Under the pieces are notes generated by a model, which was not told the origin of the DNA, did not search any database, and was given only the letters and a program-made list of their open reading frames with translations. Source: Rugalucina vietnamica (Eukaryota > Mollusca > Bivalvia > Lucinida > Lucinidae). Taken from it: a stretch of DNA of 64,000 nt. The stretch's first letter is position 1. Each line of letters opens with the position of its first letter. The position numbers and the translations under genes were made by a program. Positions 1-11,200 of the stretch are shown here, in pieces. The stretch spans positions 46,265,071 to 46,329,070 of the forward strand of contig OZ024880.1 in NCBI GenBank assembly GCA_964017185.1, written 5' to 3'.

Positions 1-128
1 TGCTAGACGGAATATTTCCATCGGTATTCTGTTAGACCTCTCCATACACAGAAAAGGAGCGAGGTCACGAAGTGTATCGGGGTGCAGGTTAGCCAGCTGA
101 TCAAACGTGCTGCGAACCTTGCTTAACC
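1..128 (-). CDS. Internal exon of a gene running off the left edge (partial)
   Basis: Read on the minus strand, a 3' splice site (TGTCCTGTTTTAG) at 129-141 is followed by an open frame to the window edge. It is entered with one carried base and encodes 42 residues starting LSKVRSTFDQLANLHPDTLR and ending IPMEIFRLA. The composition (amphipathic, Leu-rich, no low complexity) is that of real coding sequence and contrasts with the AT-rich surroundings. The helical, Leu/Pro-spaced character is loosely reminiscent of mesothelin/stereocilin-type superhelical repeats, but this is too short to name. The 5' exons should lie to the right within this window or be separated by the satellite at 0.6-3 kb, which would then be intronic. 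The exon continues beyond base 1. Confidence 0.55.
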
Positions 129-199
129 CTAAAACAGGACAACAATATTCTGAATTTTAAGCACGCATACACACTCTAACTCACAAACACACACTCACG

Positions 200-262
200 C
201 AAACACGTTCCGTAGAGGACTTTGTCTCGCAGTGGCTCAGTCAGTCGCCTCTTAAAATCAGA
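200..262 (+). repeat. tRNA-like SINE head fragment
   Basis: The segment around GCAGTGGCTCAGTCAGTCGCC looks like a tRNA D-arm/A-box region. It matches, in opposite orientation, the segment near 3810-3885 (GTAGTGGTTCAGTCAGTCGCC). It is too short and unpaired to be a tRNA gene. Confidence 0.35.
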
Positions 263-639
263 TGGCGAGAATAAATACGTATAGGTTGATATAAGACAGG
301 TTCAAAATGAGTTTAATAAGATTATTTGACTCGTTTCGCAGGTTGAGCGCGAGAACGAAACGCCTAAAAATGAAAATTGTTGTCTTTCCGTTAAACTGTC
401 TAATTCTGATGGAACAAGGAACCAGAAGTGACCTTTGACACGAAATATTTTCAAAAATCGCATCATATATATATCACTTATCATGTTTGCCATTAAAGAT
501 GCGTTACTCGTTCAATGCGAGTCGGTTTTACAAATGCTTAAAAATTTCCTAAGTATTACTCCCATTTAAATGAAACTATAAATTATATTATGCTATTATA
601 TATCACAGGCAACTGTGCAGTGCCTTAGCAATACATGTA

Positions 640-3060
640 ATTGGATGCCATTTGAAGCCTTACAGGTCAATTAGCAGCCAATTTACAGGTAATTTTGTGA
701 GTCAATGTCCTATTTGTCTGCATTTTGCTCTTATTTCTTAAAAATATTGAAAGATAAAGTCGCACAATTTATATATCTGAATATGGAACAATAGAGCATT
801 GTCTTAGCAATCTTATGATGCCATCTACATCTCTATAGGGCCATAAAAAGCCAAGACGCAGTAACTTTTGTAAGTATACCCCTTCAATTTTTCCTCATTT
901 TTTTCTCTAATTATTTAAGTTTTCATAAATATTTTTGAAAATTGAAATCACATAATTTATTTATTTGAACATATACAAAAAGACAGTTGTCTTGGATATC
1001 ATTTTGCACCATTTTCAGCTCTTTATGGCCATTTGAGGCCATGATAGAAGGACTTTTGTATGTACACCCCATTATTGTTTCCGCATTTTTTCGCAATAAG
1101 TTTTACGCATGCATAAAATTATAAAAAAACATTTAATCGTATGGTTAAAATATCTGAATACCAGCTAATGAGCCTTGGTCAAAGCAATCATTCAACACCA
1201 TTTTCAGTTATTTGGGGCCACCAGAGGCCGAGATACAAGAACTTATGTTAGTACACCCCTTCATTTTTTTCTCAATTTTTGTTTAAGTATTTATATTTTC
1301 AATAATAGTTTTGAAACTTGAAACCATATGAATAATTTATATTATTACATTCAAATAGATAATTGTCTAAACAATCATTTGATGCCATTTTCAGCTCTTT
1401 ATAATCATTGGTTGACTAGAAACAAGAACTTATGTAAGAATACCCCTTTATTTTTACCGCATTTTTCCTCCATCTTCTATGCCTTCACAAAAATTATTAG
1501 CACTCAGAGTCACTTTGATTTATATATATGAATACAAACTTATAGAACAAAGTTAAAGCAATCTTTTGACACCACTTTCAGCTATTCATGCCCATCAGAG
1601 GCCAAGATATAAGATTTTTTGTAGGTATACCCCATTTTATTTCCCTCACTTTTTCTTTAATTATCTATGTTTTCAATAATATTTTTAAACTTGAAATCAT
1701 TTTATTAATTCATCCAAAAGATAATTGTCATAGCAATTATTTAACACCGTTTTCAGCTTTTTATGGTCATCTGATGCCATGATACAAGGACTTTTGTATG
1801 TATACTCTGCCATCGTTTCCACATTTTTCTTCTATATTTTTACGTATTCATAAAAATCATTAATACATTTAATTATATGGTTTATATATCTGAATACCAA
1901 CCAATGTCCCTTGGTCAAAGCAATCATTTAACACAATTTTCAGTCTTTTTGTGCCACCAGAGGCCGAGATGCAAGAACTTAAGTAAGTATACCCCTTTAT
2001 TTTTTTCCTCAATTTTTCTTTAACTATTTATGATTTCAATAATATTTTTGAAACTTGAAATCATATTATCAACTTATCTGATAACAAACCAATAAATAGT
2101 TGTCTGCACAAGTGTTTGATGCCATTTTCTGCTCTTTGTAATCATTGTTTGACTAGAAACAGGAACTTTTGTAAGAATACCCCTTTATTTTTCTGACATT
2201 TTTCATCCATCTTCTATGCCTTCATAAAATTATCACCACTTAGAGTCATGTGATTTATATAATATTATATGAATACAAGCTTAAAGAACAACGTCAAAGC
2301 AATCATTTGTTACCATTTTCAGCTATTCAGGCTCGTAAGAGACCAACATACAAGCTTTTTTGTGCGTATATCCCTTTACTTTTTCCACATTTTCCCCATA
2401 TCTTCTATGCCTTCATAAAAATATTACAACTTTTAGTCAATTCAATTCAATTCAAACTTTATTTCACTCAATCCATCATATAAATGGCAATATGTGGTAA
2501 TGTATAACACTTTGACAATGGAGGCTCTAAAGAGTCACATGATTTATGTATATGAATACAAGCTTATATATCAAAATCAAAGCAATCATTTGACACCATT
2601 TTCAGCTATTTATAAGTATACCCCTTTTATTTTTCCTCATTTTTTCTATAACTATCTGTGATTTCAATATTAGATTTAAACTTTTAAATCATAATGATTA
2701 ATTAATCCGATTTCATACCAAAATATAATTTATTTTACACTATTTTCGGCTCTAAATGAGCATTGAATGCCTAGAAACAAGAACTTTTCTGTGTATACAC
2801 CTTTTATTTGTTCGCATTGTTCCTGTATTTTCAACGCATTCATCAAAAATATTAATATTTTAAGCCATAAGATTAATTTATCTGAAAACCAGCCTATAGA
2901 ACCAAGTCTAAGTAATCATAAAACACCATTTCAGCTATTTAGAGCTGTCAGAGGCAGAGATACCAGAGCTTTTGTAGGTAGACCTCTTTATTTCTTCCAT
3001 TATTTTGCGTAAGTGTTTGTTTGTTTGTTTGTTTGTTTCATAACTTTTTCTTGACACTTT
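640..3060. repeat. Diverged satellite, about 185 bp period, about 13 units
   Basis: A recurring block (TTTTCAGCTITTT-like, then a gap, then ACTTTTGTAAGTATACCCC) appears near 867, 1050, 1235, 1427, 1612, 1788, 1975, 2162, 2350, 2613, 2785 and 2965, that is every 175-195 bp. Units are heavily diverged, so the array is old. Units four apart are more alike than neighbours (for example 1141-1260 and 1878-2000, both with CCTTGGTCAAAGCAATCATT), giving a higher-order period near 738 bp. An unrelated segment of about 100 bp at 2437-2540 interrupts the array. The short ORFs here are frame accidents of the repeat. Confidence 0.8.
2437..2540. mobile_element. Insertion in the 185-bp satellite, possible LINE 3' end
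   Basis: TTCAATTCAATTCAAAC followed by TTTATTTCACTC and about 80 bp of non-satellite sequence breaks one repeat unit. Read on the minus strand it ends in an AATAAA-like signal and an ATTG-type microsatellite tail, typical of a truncated non-LTR retrotransposon. No coding part remains. Confidence 0.3.
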
Positions 3061-3769
3061 AAGCCTCATGATTATATATCTGACAGTGACCGACTTTACA
3101 TTGTTTCAACATTTTTTTCGATACCATTTCCAGCCTTTACCGTGAGAAGCTGAAGTACAATAATTTTGAACAGACCGAAAACGGTTAGCTGTATATACAA
3201 ATTCCCAGATAGGCACAAAGACAGAGTGTAATCTCGATCAATGATAATGTTTCAAATAAAAGTATCTAAAACGCAAAGCTATAGATAAATTTTGAACATG
3301 CACATTTCTTGAAAGTGGGTGGGGTAACTTGGCATGACAAAACCCTACATTATAAAGGACATAGCACTTTATGATCTTTAAATACATTTTGAATTGTGTG
3401 AAGTTATTCATATTCAAAGTATTTGCATAAATGTGCATTGTTTTATTTATCAAAAAGCACAATGACCCCATAAATGATGTAAAAATCTGCTTTGTATGGA
3501 ATGCGTATATTCCCATGGTACCTCATAACATGGTGTGAGTAAACCTACCTGCCAAAAAAAAATTCCAGAGCAGCCCACCTAAACCATTTATAGGAAGGTT
3601 AAAACTATTCAAAAATGCATTCAAACCAACTATAGCAGAAGATGTCACCTCCTTCAAAAATTACCCTGGCTGGATTCTAGGGTATCGCGCCGATAAGAAA
3701 AAAAAATGCCTTTATATTCCATCATGCATGCATGCTTAATGTAAACCATATAACGAGGAATATTCGGGT

Positions 3770-3890
3770 TTTCGCGTGTAAATAACAACTATTTACATAC
3801 TGGACCTTGAGTTACACGTTGGATTGAACGCGCGTCCCGTTTTACGAGGCGACTGACTGAACCACTACGACATGGGAGTCCTTTATGGAA
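3770..3890 (-). repeat. tRNA-derived SINE head (-)
   Basis: On the minus strand the sequence GTCGTAGTGGTTCAGTCAGT resembles an A-box, and about 45 nt further CGTTCAATCC resembles a B-box (pol III internal promoter). Stem pairing is too poor for a functional tRNA. It is related to the short fragment at 200-262. Confidence 0.4.
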
Positions 3891-4349
3891 ACACTTTAGC
3901 AACTTATAAAAATAATATTGTGTTAGTTTGATTTTAATCATATTTATTTGAATTCAACCAGGTAAACAACACGCATACAATATCACACAGAATAGATATG
4001 GATCAAAAAGAAAACTTATGTCTTGCCAAATTAATTTACTACATCGTAACCAGCACACTGGATATGGCTGAATTACTGTTGAAGGTCTACAATAAACAAA
4101 ATTAGTTGTGTGGCTTGGCGTAATGTAGCTATATGTAGGATGTTGCCTCCATCGCACTTCGTATGGCATGCAGATGACTGTCGAATGAACGAAACTTCGA
4201 CATCAAGCTGATAATCTGTTTGAAATATAAACAGAATGAATTATGTTCGCTCACGAGACAGCACGTGAAACTGTAGTTTTACATCTAATAAACACAGATA
4301 TACATGTATCTGAACATGTACACTATACTATTTGATTTATTGTCTTGCG

Positions 4350-4580
4350 AATTTTAGTTCAGTTTTACGTCCCTTTCAAGATTATTTCAGGTCACCAATC
4401 AGTAGGTGGGGTGAAAACGTGATTACCCTAAGAACAACCACCTGGCACTCCCGCAAGTTGAACTTGGCTTGCATCATATGTGGCCAGTGTAGGGCTCGAA
4501 CACACACAAGACACAGCGGTGAGATGAACGAGTGATTAAGAAACAGCGCTCTTTACCGCTCGGCCACGGGGACCGCTAAT
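4350..4580 (-). repeat. tRNA(Ser/Leu)-like SINE, minus strand
   Basis: Minus-strand reading begins with GTCCCCGTGGCCGAGCGGTA, a good type-II tRNA A-box, and reaches GTTCGAGCCC, a B-box, about 60 nt later. A body follows that contains CACCTACTGATTGGTGACC and ends near TTTTACGTCCCTTTCAAG (plus strand). The same body recurs truncated at 36595-36730. It is therefore a SINE rather than a tRNA gene. Confidence 0.65.
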
Positions 4581-4922
4581 TTATTAGAGGCGGTCAACTT
4601 ATCCTAGCCGCATTATCTGTACCAGCCTTCAGAAAATAAATGTTGACCTGAGGATCGGTCGCGGTCTGCTCTTCTGCCGATAATTACGATCAAGCTTCCG
4701 GCTTAAATCGGTGAAAAAGCAAGAAGACTTAGTGAAAAGCCTATACATGTACGTGCGGACTGCCTTCTCACTACACACTTTAATCCACAAATTTACGATT
4801 TTAGTATTAAATGCAGCAGTGCATTTTGTGATTCTTGCATTTTTTTCTTTTCTTTCCTTTTTCATTTTCTAAGCTATATTGTCACAGGGGCGAAAAAAGG
4901 AAGCAAGTAAGAATAGAAAAAG

Positions 4923-5003
4923 AAATTTTGTCCTAGCCGGACTCGAACCCAGGACCTTTTGGTTTTATTCCATACATGCTACCTACTGAGCTACAGAGTA
5001 AGA
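4923..5003 (-). repeat. tRNA-like sequence, probably SINE-derived
   Basis: The minus strand carries TAGCTCAGTAGGTAGCA (A-box) and GGTCCTGGGTTCGAGTCC (B-box), ending in a 3' half-stem CTAGGAC. The 5' half-stem and D-stem do not pair properly and no clean anticodon stem is seen. It is a degenerate tRNA or SINE head, not a functional tRNA. Confidence 0.4.
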
Positions 5004-5329
5004 CGTCGTAGACTATTTCTTATTTGCCTGTCTTGTTTAATTGGTCTCCGTTAGGCTATTGGTAGTTTTGACCAAGTAATTCTTCATATCGCCCCTCGTC
5101 ATCGTCTCAAATATGCCCTCACGAGTCGTCCCCCATCACACCGAAAATCGCAAACGCATGCGCCAGCAACATTTACGTTCAAAAGTGAAAAATGTCTATT
5201 AATATTAAACCATAAGTTAAGTAATTGTGTAAATACATATACATTATAAATGCACTGATTTCAAATTGAAACCAATGCGAAAAGATAGCTCAGATCAGGC
5301 CCAACCGAACTCTACCGAATAACTAACTA

Positions 5330-5712
5330 AATGTTATGAACCACTGCAGAAGCTGAGGGTGAGGTTATGGCCATGTAAAACCGGTTTAAGCCCGCCAGTA
5401 ATTTTGTGCTACTGATCGTTCCAAGTCGATACTTCTGTGGTGGTTCTTTTTGTTTTATGTCTTAGTGTTTGAATTTTTTTTGTGCTGTTGGCGCCTTATG
5501 TGTGTTTTCATATTTTTAGTTAAGTTAAGGTAACTGAGTGGCCACCTATTGGGAAAATAGCTGCTCATTCGTATATGTTTCATATATGTTTCATGGTATA
5601 AGTACCTGATTGTTAGTTTGTTTTTTTCCCACCTCGGTTTTTGGAGTGGGAATCTTTTTCTGATTGCGCCTTTTCCTGATCTTTGCCTACTTGTACCTTC
5701 TAATAAAATTTC
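5330..5712 (+). repeat. Dispersed repeat family D, near full-length copy
   Basis: The segment runs from CACTGCAGAAGCTGAGGGTG to TTGCCTACTTGTACCTTCT. The same segment, inverted, is at 25607-25975 and 60278-60618. Shorter pieces lie at 10620-10780, 28668-28855, 31990-32024 and 38010-38092. Internal landmarks are GTGGCCACCTATTGGGAAAA and CGGTTTTTGGAGTGGGAA. There is no coding capacity. It is probably a non-autonomous mobile element of unassigned class. Confidence 0.6.
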
Positions 5713-5990
5713 CAAAATTGTATTTGAAAACCAAAGATATAAAGCATTTTTACATTTTCATTCATAAATAAGCAAATACACGCTAATTTGACGAGTACAA
5801 TAATAAGTTAAGAACTAAAGAGACACTATTTTGTGCTTAGATTAGACGACAGCACTTGAAAAAAGTATGTTCAGTATAGGGCCGTTAGCATACGATGCTG
5901 CAAGAGTGATGGTGTTCGAAATAAACTTGAAAAAATACTTTTAATAAGATCCGAGATGAATGCTGGTATTTATCGCGATCTCCTCCTTAC

Positions 5991-6126
5991 AATAACAGAC
6001 GTAAATAGGGATACCACGGTTAGTAAAGAAGACGTCATAGAAAATGGCACTTATCATGCAGCATTTGATTTTGATGAAAAAAGCAGAAGCAAAACAGAGT
6101 ATAAATAGTAAAGAGCCAATACACAT
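5991..6126 (-). CDS. Candidate first exon with signal-peptide-like start (weak)
   Basis: The minus-strand ATG at 6126 opens a hydrophobic N-terminus (MCIGSLLFILCFASAFF), continues 45 codons and reaches a GTAAGG donor at 5990-5985, ending with one carried base. It is on the same strand as the exon at 1-128, whose acceptor also expects one carried base, so both could belong to one secreted-protein gene. Intervening exons were not found. AT-rich DNA can produce such ORFs by chance. Confidence 0.2.
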
Positions 6127-6440
6127 AGCTGTCAATTATGGTGCTCTTGGAAACTAAACTTTAGTGATTAAAGGTAATGGTGACTATTATAAGACAGACA
6201 TATATGGTTACGCTTTTTAAAATTCAAAGAGTGGAAGGATTTACAAAGATGATGTTGTAGAAATAAGCAGTGTATTGAAAACGAAAAAGTAAATTCATGT
6301 CCGTGCTATAAAGGTAATGATTAAACAATATATAGAATGTATGGGGTGACTTAATTAAGAAAAAATGATGAAAATATCAAATCTACATATTGAATGATTC
6401 AGATTCTAGGAAACTCCAATTTGGTTATTTCACAAAATTT

Positions 6441-6674
6441 GAGCCGTCCCATGGGAAACCAACAATCTCGATATGCGAAAACAAAGGCGCAGATCAGCTT
6501 CGCGATAACCGCGAAGCTGATCAGCGCCTTTGTTTTCGCTACACGGATAGTACAATTCCTCTACTTTCTAAATCCAAAATTTCCAGCCTCCAGCCATCTT
6601 CTGTGCTTGTACAGCCCGGTTTGTGTCAGACCTGTTCGGAAACCACATTGTTTGTTTTTCCACGAGGTGGCTCA
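6441..6674. mobile_element. MITE family A, copy 1
   Basis: Ends are GAGCC...GGCTC with subterminal GGAAAACCAACAATCTG-type inverted repeats. One arm holds a hairpin in which GCGCAGATCAGCTTCGCG pairs with CGCGAAGCTGATCAGCGC. Flanks show a 4-bp match ATTT/ATTT as a probable target-site duplication. It is one of ten copies in the window (see 8625, 9689, 19911, 21195, 22420, 33099, 38410, 53889, 57351). There is no transposase ORF. Confidence 0.8.
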
Positions 6675-7389
6675 TTTATTGTCGTCGCTAAGGGCCCATT
6701 GTCATTTTTGAAATGAAAGCCAACTCACGGCAGTTAATAAACCTAATTCGTAATCTGATTTAAATGGTCTCGTTTTGCCTCAAAGTACTTTACTTGTGAA
6801 AATGATATGTAGAGCATGTCAATGTGTTAGTGCATGGCTGTAATGAAAATGATAATTAATATTGCTGTTTATATGACACGGCAAATACACGATTATAATA
6901 GAAATAGTATGTTTTAATGAACGGAAATTAAAAAAGTTTCCTGATCAAAATGGGATATGAGCTTGAAGTAATCGTAAGTTTAAGCTACTGAATCGCTATT
7001 GCCATCTTTAGTTCTATAAGTTTTGTAAGCACCATAAGCCTAGACTAAGTTGGAGAATGTTAGACGTTACGTCGTTAAGACAAGGTTAACTTTGAAACGT
7101 ATGATATGTTGTATGGTACAAAAGGCTGTTGTTAGTTATGCAAAGGCTGAATTGGCATATAAATTAGTACATGTACACTTGTTGTAGCCATAGCGGATCT
7201 GAAGATGATCCGGATCAAAATAATTTTCAAAAGAATTTTACAAAAACATAAAACAGTTTTTTTTTTTAAACGAACTTGGCAACTTGACTCTTGATTCAAC
7301 TATGTTTCATTCCATCGGTCAATGATCGTGGATAATAACGTCAACATCTTGTTCACGTCAATGGTTCCCGGCTCATATACAGAAATACG

Positions 7390-8238
7390 ATGGAAAAAGC
7401 TTTCTTTTACACACGGCGGTTCGCCGAATTTCTCGAAAATGAAAGGTACCATGTAAGTTATCTTTCGATATTTGTTGCTAATATTTTCCCCAATTATTTT
7501 CTGTCATTTTGACGAAGTTTCCGTCCTAAAATCGAATATTACGACATATTTAATTAGAAACGTTGAAATGGTATCATTGTAGTTACTCCGAATCACGTTT
7601 AACCGCATACTGTCATTTTATGCTCTCAAAGGACTTTATTGTTTGATGTTTGTAACTAAAGGTATATTTTTACATTCTAGGTATTTATATTATAAAATTA
7701 AGTGTAAACTATGAAAAAAATCTGCGTTTTTTACAAACATCATATACTATTCCGACGTTATACAGATCACCCATGGAAAATCGTGTGTTCGGTGGGGGTG
7801 GGGTTGAGCAAACATGGCTATGGGAAAATGACGCCGAAAAAGGCACATGTTTTGGTCCTCGGAATATTTCATAAGGTTCACTGTATGACTACATGCAAAG
7901 AATTTGAAGAATAAACCCATCGGTGGTGATATATAGTCAATGATTCGGATTACCTCCAACTGATCCGCATTGACTTCAATTATGCATATACTTTCACGCT
8001 CCAGTGGTCACAGTCGAGTGCTTGATCAAAAATGAAAAGCATTACAGATGATGATGAACAAAATTGGCTTCAAGATTATACTAAGTTTATTATTCTCAAG
8101 TCATTCATATGCGCATGCGCAGCAATTTTCATGAACTTGATCCGGAATGGGTAGAATAATTGTATATAATCTAGACTTGCAATTCCCTAGGTAAACTTGT
8201 GAACACTGTAACACAAAATAATCTGAAGACTAATACAG

Positions 8239-8269
<31 letters not shown>

Positions 8270-11200
8270 AAATAATAATAATAATAAAGAAAATAAACTA
8301 TATACCCTCTATATACTTCATGTGCCGGGGAACCATATATCCCATCTTGTCTTCTTGAAGGTCTGGAGTCCATGCTACTATTTAGATGGTGACCAGAAAA
8401 CTCTAGCATGAGTAAATCTTTACACATAGCACAAAGGCGGTTTTGTTTTATTTATTTCTTTATTTAGTTTTTGCTCTAGTTATGTCCTACCGTTTATAGA
8501 TATCCTAGACATACATGTAACCGATCCTATTTATAGATGCATAACTTGAAGAATCAAAACCATACATACACATTAACGTTAAAACATAATACGTTACATG
8601 ACAGTTGCTTAGTAAAACATTAATGAGCCGCCCCATGGGAAAACCAACAATCTGCATAGGCGAAAACAAAGGCGCAGATCAGCTTCGCGGTACCGCGAAG
8701 CTGATCAGCGCCTTTGTTTTCGCTACTCGGATAGTCCCAGGGGGGGTACTCTCATTTTTTGTGGATACATAGGCGAGGCCCCAGCTTCTACCCCCAAACC
8801 CAAAAAATTACTGAGATTTGCTGACCACCCCCCAAAAATACCAGTCCTATCAGACATACCAAAAAAAATACTTGAACTTTTAGCTTACCCCCAAAAATTA
8901 CATGTATTCATCTTTTTTATGCCTATTGATGAAATTTTATCACATCCATATGATCGAAGCTGTTGGTGGGACGTTAAATCCCAAATCAACCAACCAACAG
9001 AAAACGTCACAATACAGTTAGTATATGTAGGAACTAGGAAGTAAATACCAAGTTGGATAAAATTTAAAGATTTTATTTATTCTCAAAGTGTACCTAAGTC
9101 TTATGATGGTTTTGATTCCATTTGATTTGCAATCCAAACAACATCATCATGATCAAAATTTCACCGAGACCAGTCATATGGCATGGTCGCAAAAAAAAAT
9201 TGAATCTTAAGGCCTTGTAAGACAAATGTGTAAGCCACTCTTATCTTTGTAGTAATAAAGAGATTTCCCAAGAAATGTGCAAAACCCAAAAAATTACTTA
9301 GAATTATAGATGACCCCAAAAAAATAATTCAGAAAAGGCATGACCCCAAAAAAATATCCATAAAAAGCTCACTACCCTAAAAAATAACTAGTTTTTATGA
9401 AAACCCAAAAAAATACGGAAATTCAAAATTTTGACCCCAAAAAAGTCAGCCTCGCCTATGTATACAGAAAATTTCAGAGTACCCCCCCCCCCCCCCCTGG
9501 GCGGATAGTACAGTTCCTCCTCTACTTAACTCCAAAATTTCGAACTTCTAGCCTGCTTCTGTGACTGTGCAGCCTGATTTGTGTCAGACCTGTTCGGAAA
9601 CCACATTGTTGGTTTTCCCACGAGGTGGCTCTAATATTAATGTCCAATGAAAAGGTAATGTACAGATTGCTGATTAATAATAATTAATGAGCCGCGACGC
9701 GAGAAAACCGGTCTTCGGGGTTTCCGACCAGGTCCGACACAAACCGGCCTGTACAAGCTCAGAAAAGAGCTAGAAGCTTGAAATTTCGGATTTAAGAAGA
9801 AGAGAAATTGTACTATCCGTGTAGCGAAAACAAAGGCGCTGATCAGCTTCGCGGTTACCGCGAAGCTGTTTTCGCCTAGGCAAAAATCCGGTTTTCTCAC
9901 GATGCGGCTCTTATGACAGCGACTGAGTACTAATAGCATAAGAGTTCTCTATGTGCGGCAATCTTTTCAGAACTGTCAGCTAGAAGATTCAGTCGTGTTT
10001 GACTACCTCATTCGTTTGAATTAGAATAAAGAAAAAAAATGTCATATTTTAATATGATCAAATCTACACTATAGCGGCTCGATGGCTTCACATGACTTTT
10101 CGGAACGATATTTCCGCCTTCCTACTAATTTCTATAATGATTTTATAAATTAAATGTTGCCTTGTGCAACAAAAATCTGATTGTCACTTTAATTGTCTGA
10201 ATTTTTTACATTGTCAACTTTTCCAAAGCCACAGTGTCCGCAACTCGTTATCCTAGATTTTCTTCAATTCCGTAAGTACTTCTGTGTCTATTCTAAGACA
10301 GGTTTTCCAAAGGTTTCGCCATCATTTAATGATTTAATTAAGCTGCCTCTCAAAACCGTAATAAAGTTGCATTTTTAATTTGATCTAAATATAACACATT
10401 GAGTCATTGATACTGTTTTGAGAGATAGGAACATTCAAGACGTGATCATCTATAGAACAGACATGGATTTATACAAGGGTGTTGCAATCGCCGTGAAGCT
10501 GGTTGGACTTATTGTAAGGTACTAGCCGTAAAAGTGTTCAGAAATACCGTTTGATGCAAAACTCATTTGTTTAATGTTTTGGTGTCTATTTTTGTGTTGC
10601 TTGGTATTTGGTTCATTTCAGAACCTGAGTGGCCACCATTTGGGAAATGTTCTTTACGCTCAGTTTTCTGCATGGTCCCTTTGTATCAGTATCTATTTGT
10701 AATTTTGGTTTCACATTTGCCTCCAAGAGGTTTAGGGTGAAAGTATGGCACTGATTGCACCAGTTCCTGGTCATACTGCCCAATCATTACGAAAAAATAC
10801 CCATGTACGTACTCGTAATATACCGAGATTTTTCAAGTTGTAAAAAATGAGAATTTTTAGTAGAAAATTGTTTATATTTTTCTTATTTTTGCTCAAGACG
10901 TAGATTGTGGGTACACATTAGAACCGCCTTGACCAGGCGGTTCTAACAAGTACCACAATCTTTGTTTTGGAGCAAAAATAAGAAAAATAGGTATACCCCT
11001 GCCAACACCTTTTTTCTATATAAAAGTGGGGTTCAATGTGGTATACATCACATGGACATATTTTCGTCACGGATAATTGATCTTTCTGCACACCAGATTA
11101 GTTTCTTATATCGCGTAGTAATTGTAACCATGGCGACTGTGTTGTTTGCTTCGTTCCCGCCTGGTGTCTGGATTGTGATCTTAGGTGAGTTGTCCGTTTC

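Noticed and set aside
4923-5003. Possible functional tRNA gene
   Set aside because: A- and B-boxes are good, but acceptor, D and anticodon stems do not pair acceptably; more likely a SINE head.
6390-6716. Two overlapping frames of about 105 residues
   Set aside because: They lie entirely within MITE family A copy 1. Similar peptides recur in other copies (for example 9637-9939, 19867-20055), so they are repeat translations.
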